Assembly (NCBI GenBank): GCA_018806915.1
Contig: JAGKQI010000054.1
Span: forward strand, 558,001 to 622,000
Source of the DNA: Phytophthora colocasiae
Taxonomy: Eukaryota; Oomycota; Peronosporomycetes; Peronosporales; Peronosporaceae
Reading direction: 5' to 3'
Length of the DNA stretch: 64,000 bases
Shown here: in pieces, positions 63,279 to 64,000 of the stretch
Position numbering within the stretch: position 1 is the first letter of the stretch
How the letters are laid out: every line of letters starts with the position of its first letter
Made by a program: the position numbers and the translations under genes
Notes under the pieces: generated by a model
Database searches by the model: none
The model's input: the letters and a program-made list of their open reading frames with translations, nothing else
Told to the model about the DNA's origin: nothing

Positions 63279-63352
63279 TGCTCCAGGAGGGGTTCGAACC
63301 CACGACCTGTGGCTCATAAGACCACCGCTCTAACCAACTGAGCTACAGGAGC
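63279..63352 (-). tRNA. tRNA-Ile (anticodon UAU), second copy
   Basis: Minus-strand copy of the tRNA at 53116 with three differences in 74 bases. Anticodon stem gtggt/gccac is better paired than in the first copy; the T stem has one T-T mismatch. The loop cttatga gives anticodon tat. No intron. Confidence 0.85.
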
Positions 63353-63676
63353 AACAACCCAACCGCAGGAACATTTAAATTATATATGTTTAAATTTTAA
63401 GAAATTTAACCTAAAATTTTTATTGTGCCAATCTTTATGAGCTTTTAATTTGGCTCACCCTACTGTCACAAATTATCGGGTAAGAAAGGGGCACAAATTC
63501 TTTTAATTCCGAATACTAAAGCAAGAAAATATACCGGTATCTCAGGAGTACATTGAAGTACTTGTGAAAAAATCTCTACAATCTCGGTTGGCTACACTTT
63601 GATCTATTGTACATGTCGAGGACTTGTTAATCTACGTGAATTGATTCATATGAACGTATGAATTGACTTTAGCTCC
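63353..63676. other. AT-rich spacer, no gene seen
   Basis: About 320 bases without coding signal, upstream of the tRNA and downstream of the Ulp1 fragment. Confidence 0.4.
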
Positions 63677-63995
63677 TTAATTATTGCAAGTATCTAAGAA
63701 AACTGTGGCGAACTTGTTGTATCTGCATTCGTCTACGTCTTTTGCGGTGATTCGCTGTTGCGTCAATGTTTGTAGGTCTTCCGTTGCATCTGTGTGAATT
63801 GCCACGTTCAGAAATACTTCAAAACACTTTACAATCAACACGCCGCAATTGTAACCATCATTTTGTTTCAAGCGGTCGATGTCTTCGGCGTAAACTTATA
63901 ACCAGGATCTACATACGGAATGACGTACAGACCTGCACCTCCATTTCGGCACCGATGTCACATCATAACCTGTACGACCTAATGGCGGTCCAGAC
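63677..63995 (-). pseudogene. Ulp1/C48 peptidase C-terminal fragment, runs to the window edge
   Basis: The minus-strand frame from about 63895 reads AEDIDRLKQNDGYNCGVLIV, then KCFEVFLNVAIHTDATEDLQ and ends DTCNN. QNDGYNCGV contains the oxyanion-hole Gln and catalytic Cys of C48 peptidases. Upstream bases to the edge (VYVIPYVDPGYK) may belong to the same domain in another frame. Too little is visible to say whether the full gene is intact. Confidence 0.6.
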
Positions 63996-64000
63996 CAAGG

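Overview
The window reads as nuclear DNA of an oomycete, most likely a Peronosporales-type genome (Phytophthora or downy-mildew relative). The grounds are compact genes with short GT-AG introns (about 55-90 bases), a eukaryotic gene set (mevalonate kinase, NDUFA9, Sen1-like helicase, MCUR1/CCDC90-type protein, PTPMT1-type phosphatase), intergenic gaps often of only 60-200 bases, and a right half full of Copia, PiggyBac, Tc1/mariner, pogo, Harbinger and Ulp1-bearing relics of the kind common in oomycetes. No species can be assigned from the sequence alone.

Positions 1-35.5 kb form a gene-dense block of about twenty genes. In order: the 3' end of a zinc-ribbon gene; a PTPMT1-like phosphatase; a METTL21-type methyltransferase divergent from an LRR protein; two tail-to-tail paralogous ankyrin-PH-UIM-RING E3 ligases; a glyoxalase-fold protein; a membrane protein; an SLC7-type amino-acid permease; two small coiled-coil genes; a single-exon hAT/BED-derived gene divergent from mevalonate kinase; a J-protein with two glycine-rich hydrophobic segments; a secreted folate-receptor-like protein; an AI-2E-type membrane protein; complex I NDUFA9; an MCUR1-like mitochondrial protein; a 10-exon Sen1/senataxin helicase of about 2,467 residues; a THEM6-like thioesterase; and a 71-residue small protein. 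I resolved the introns by joining reading frames at GT-AG sites. Every multi-exon model given with full exon coordinates sums to a multiple of three.

Positions 35.7-64 kb are almost entirely transposons, many nested. They begin with a 641-bp pogo-type element with a TA target duplication. Next is a complete but mutated Copia element (36881-42597) with 98%-identical LTRs, TCCAC target duplications and a half-tRNA-type primer site. It appears to sit inside the LTR of a second Copia relic. A Ulp1-peptidase-bearing relic follows. Then come PiggyBac fragments interrupted by a plant-Stowaway-like mariner derivative and by an IS630/Tc1-type relic, a pogo N-terminal relic and a Harbinger relic. A 2,498-bp tandem array combines a Tc1 element with a PiggyBac 3' end. 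Finally, a Tc-type element seems to be split by about 10 kb of insertions. Two tRNA-Ile(UAU) genes lie in opposite orientation around this last nest.

The housekeeping genes do not form one pathway. Several products point to mitochondria (complex I, MCUR1-like, PTPMT1-like), and the two RING proteins are a local duplication. The sharp change from gene-dense to transposon-dense DNA near 35.5 kb is the main architectural feature.
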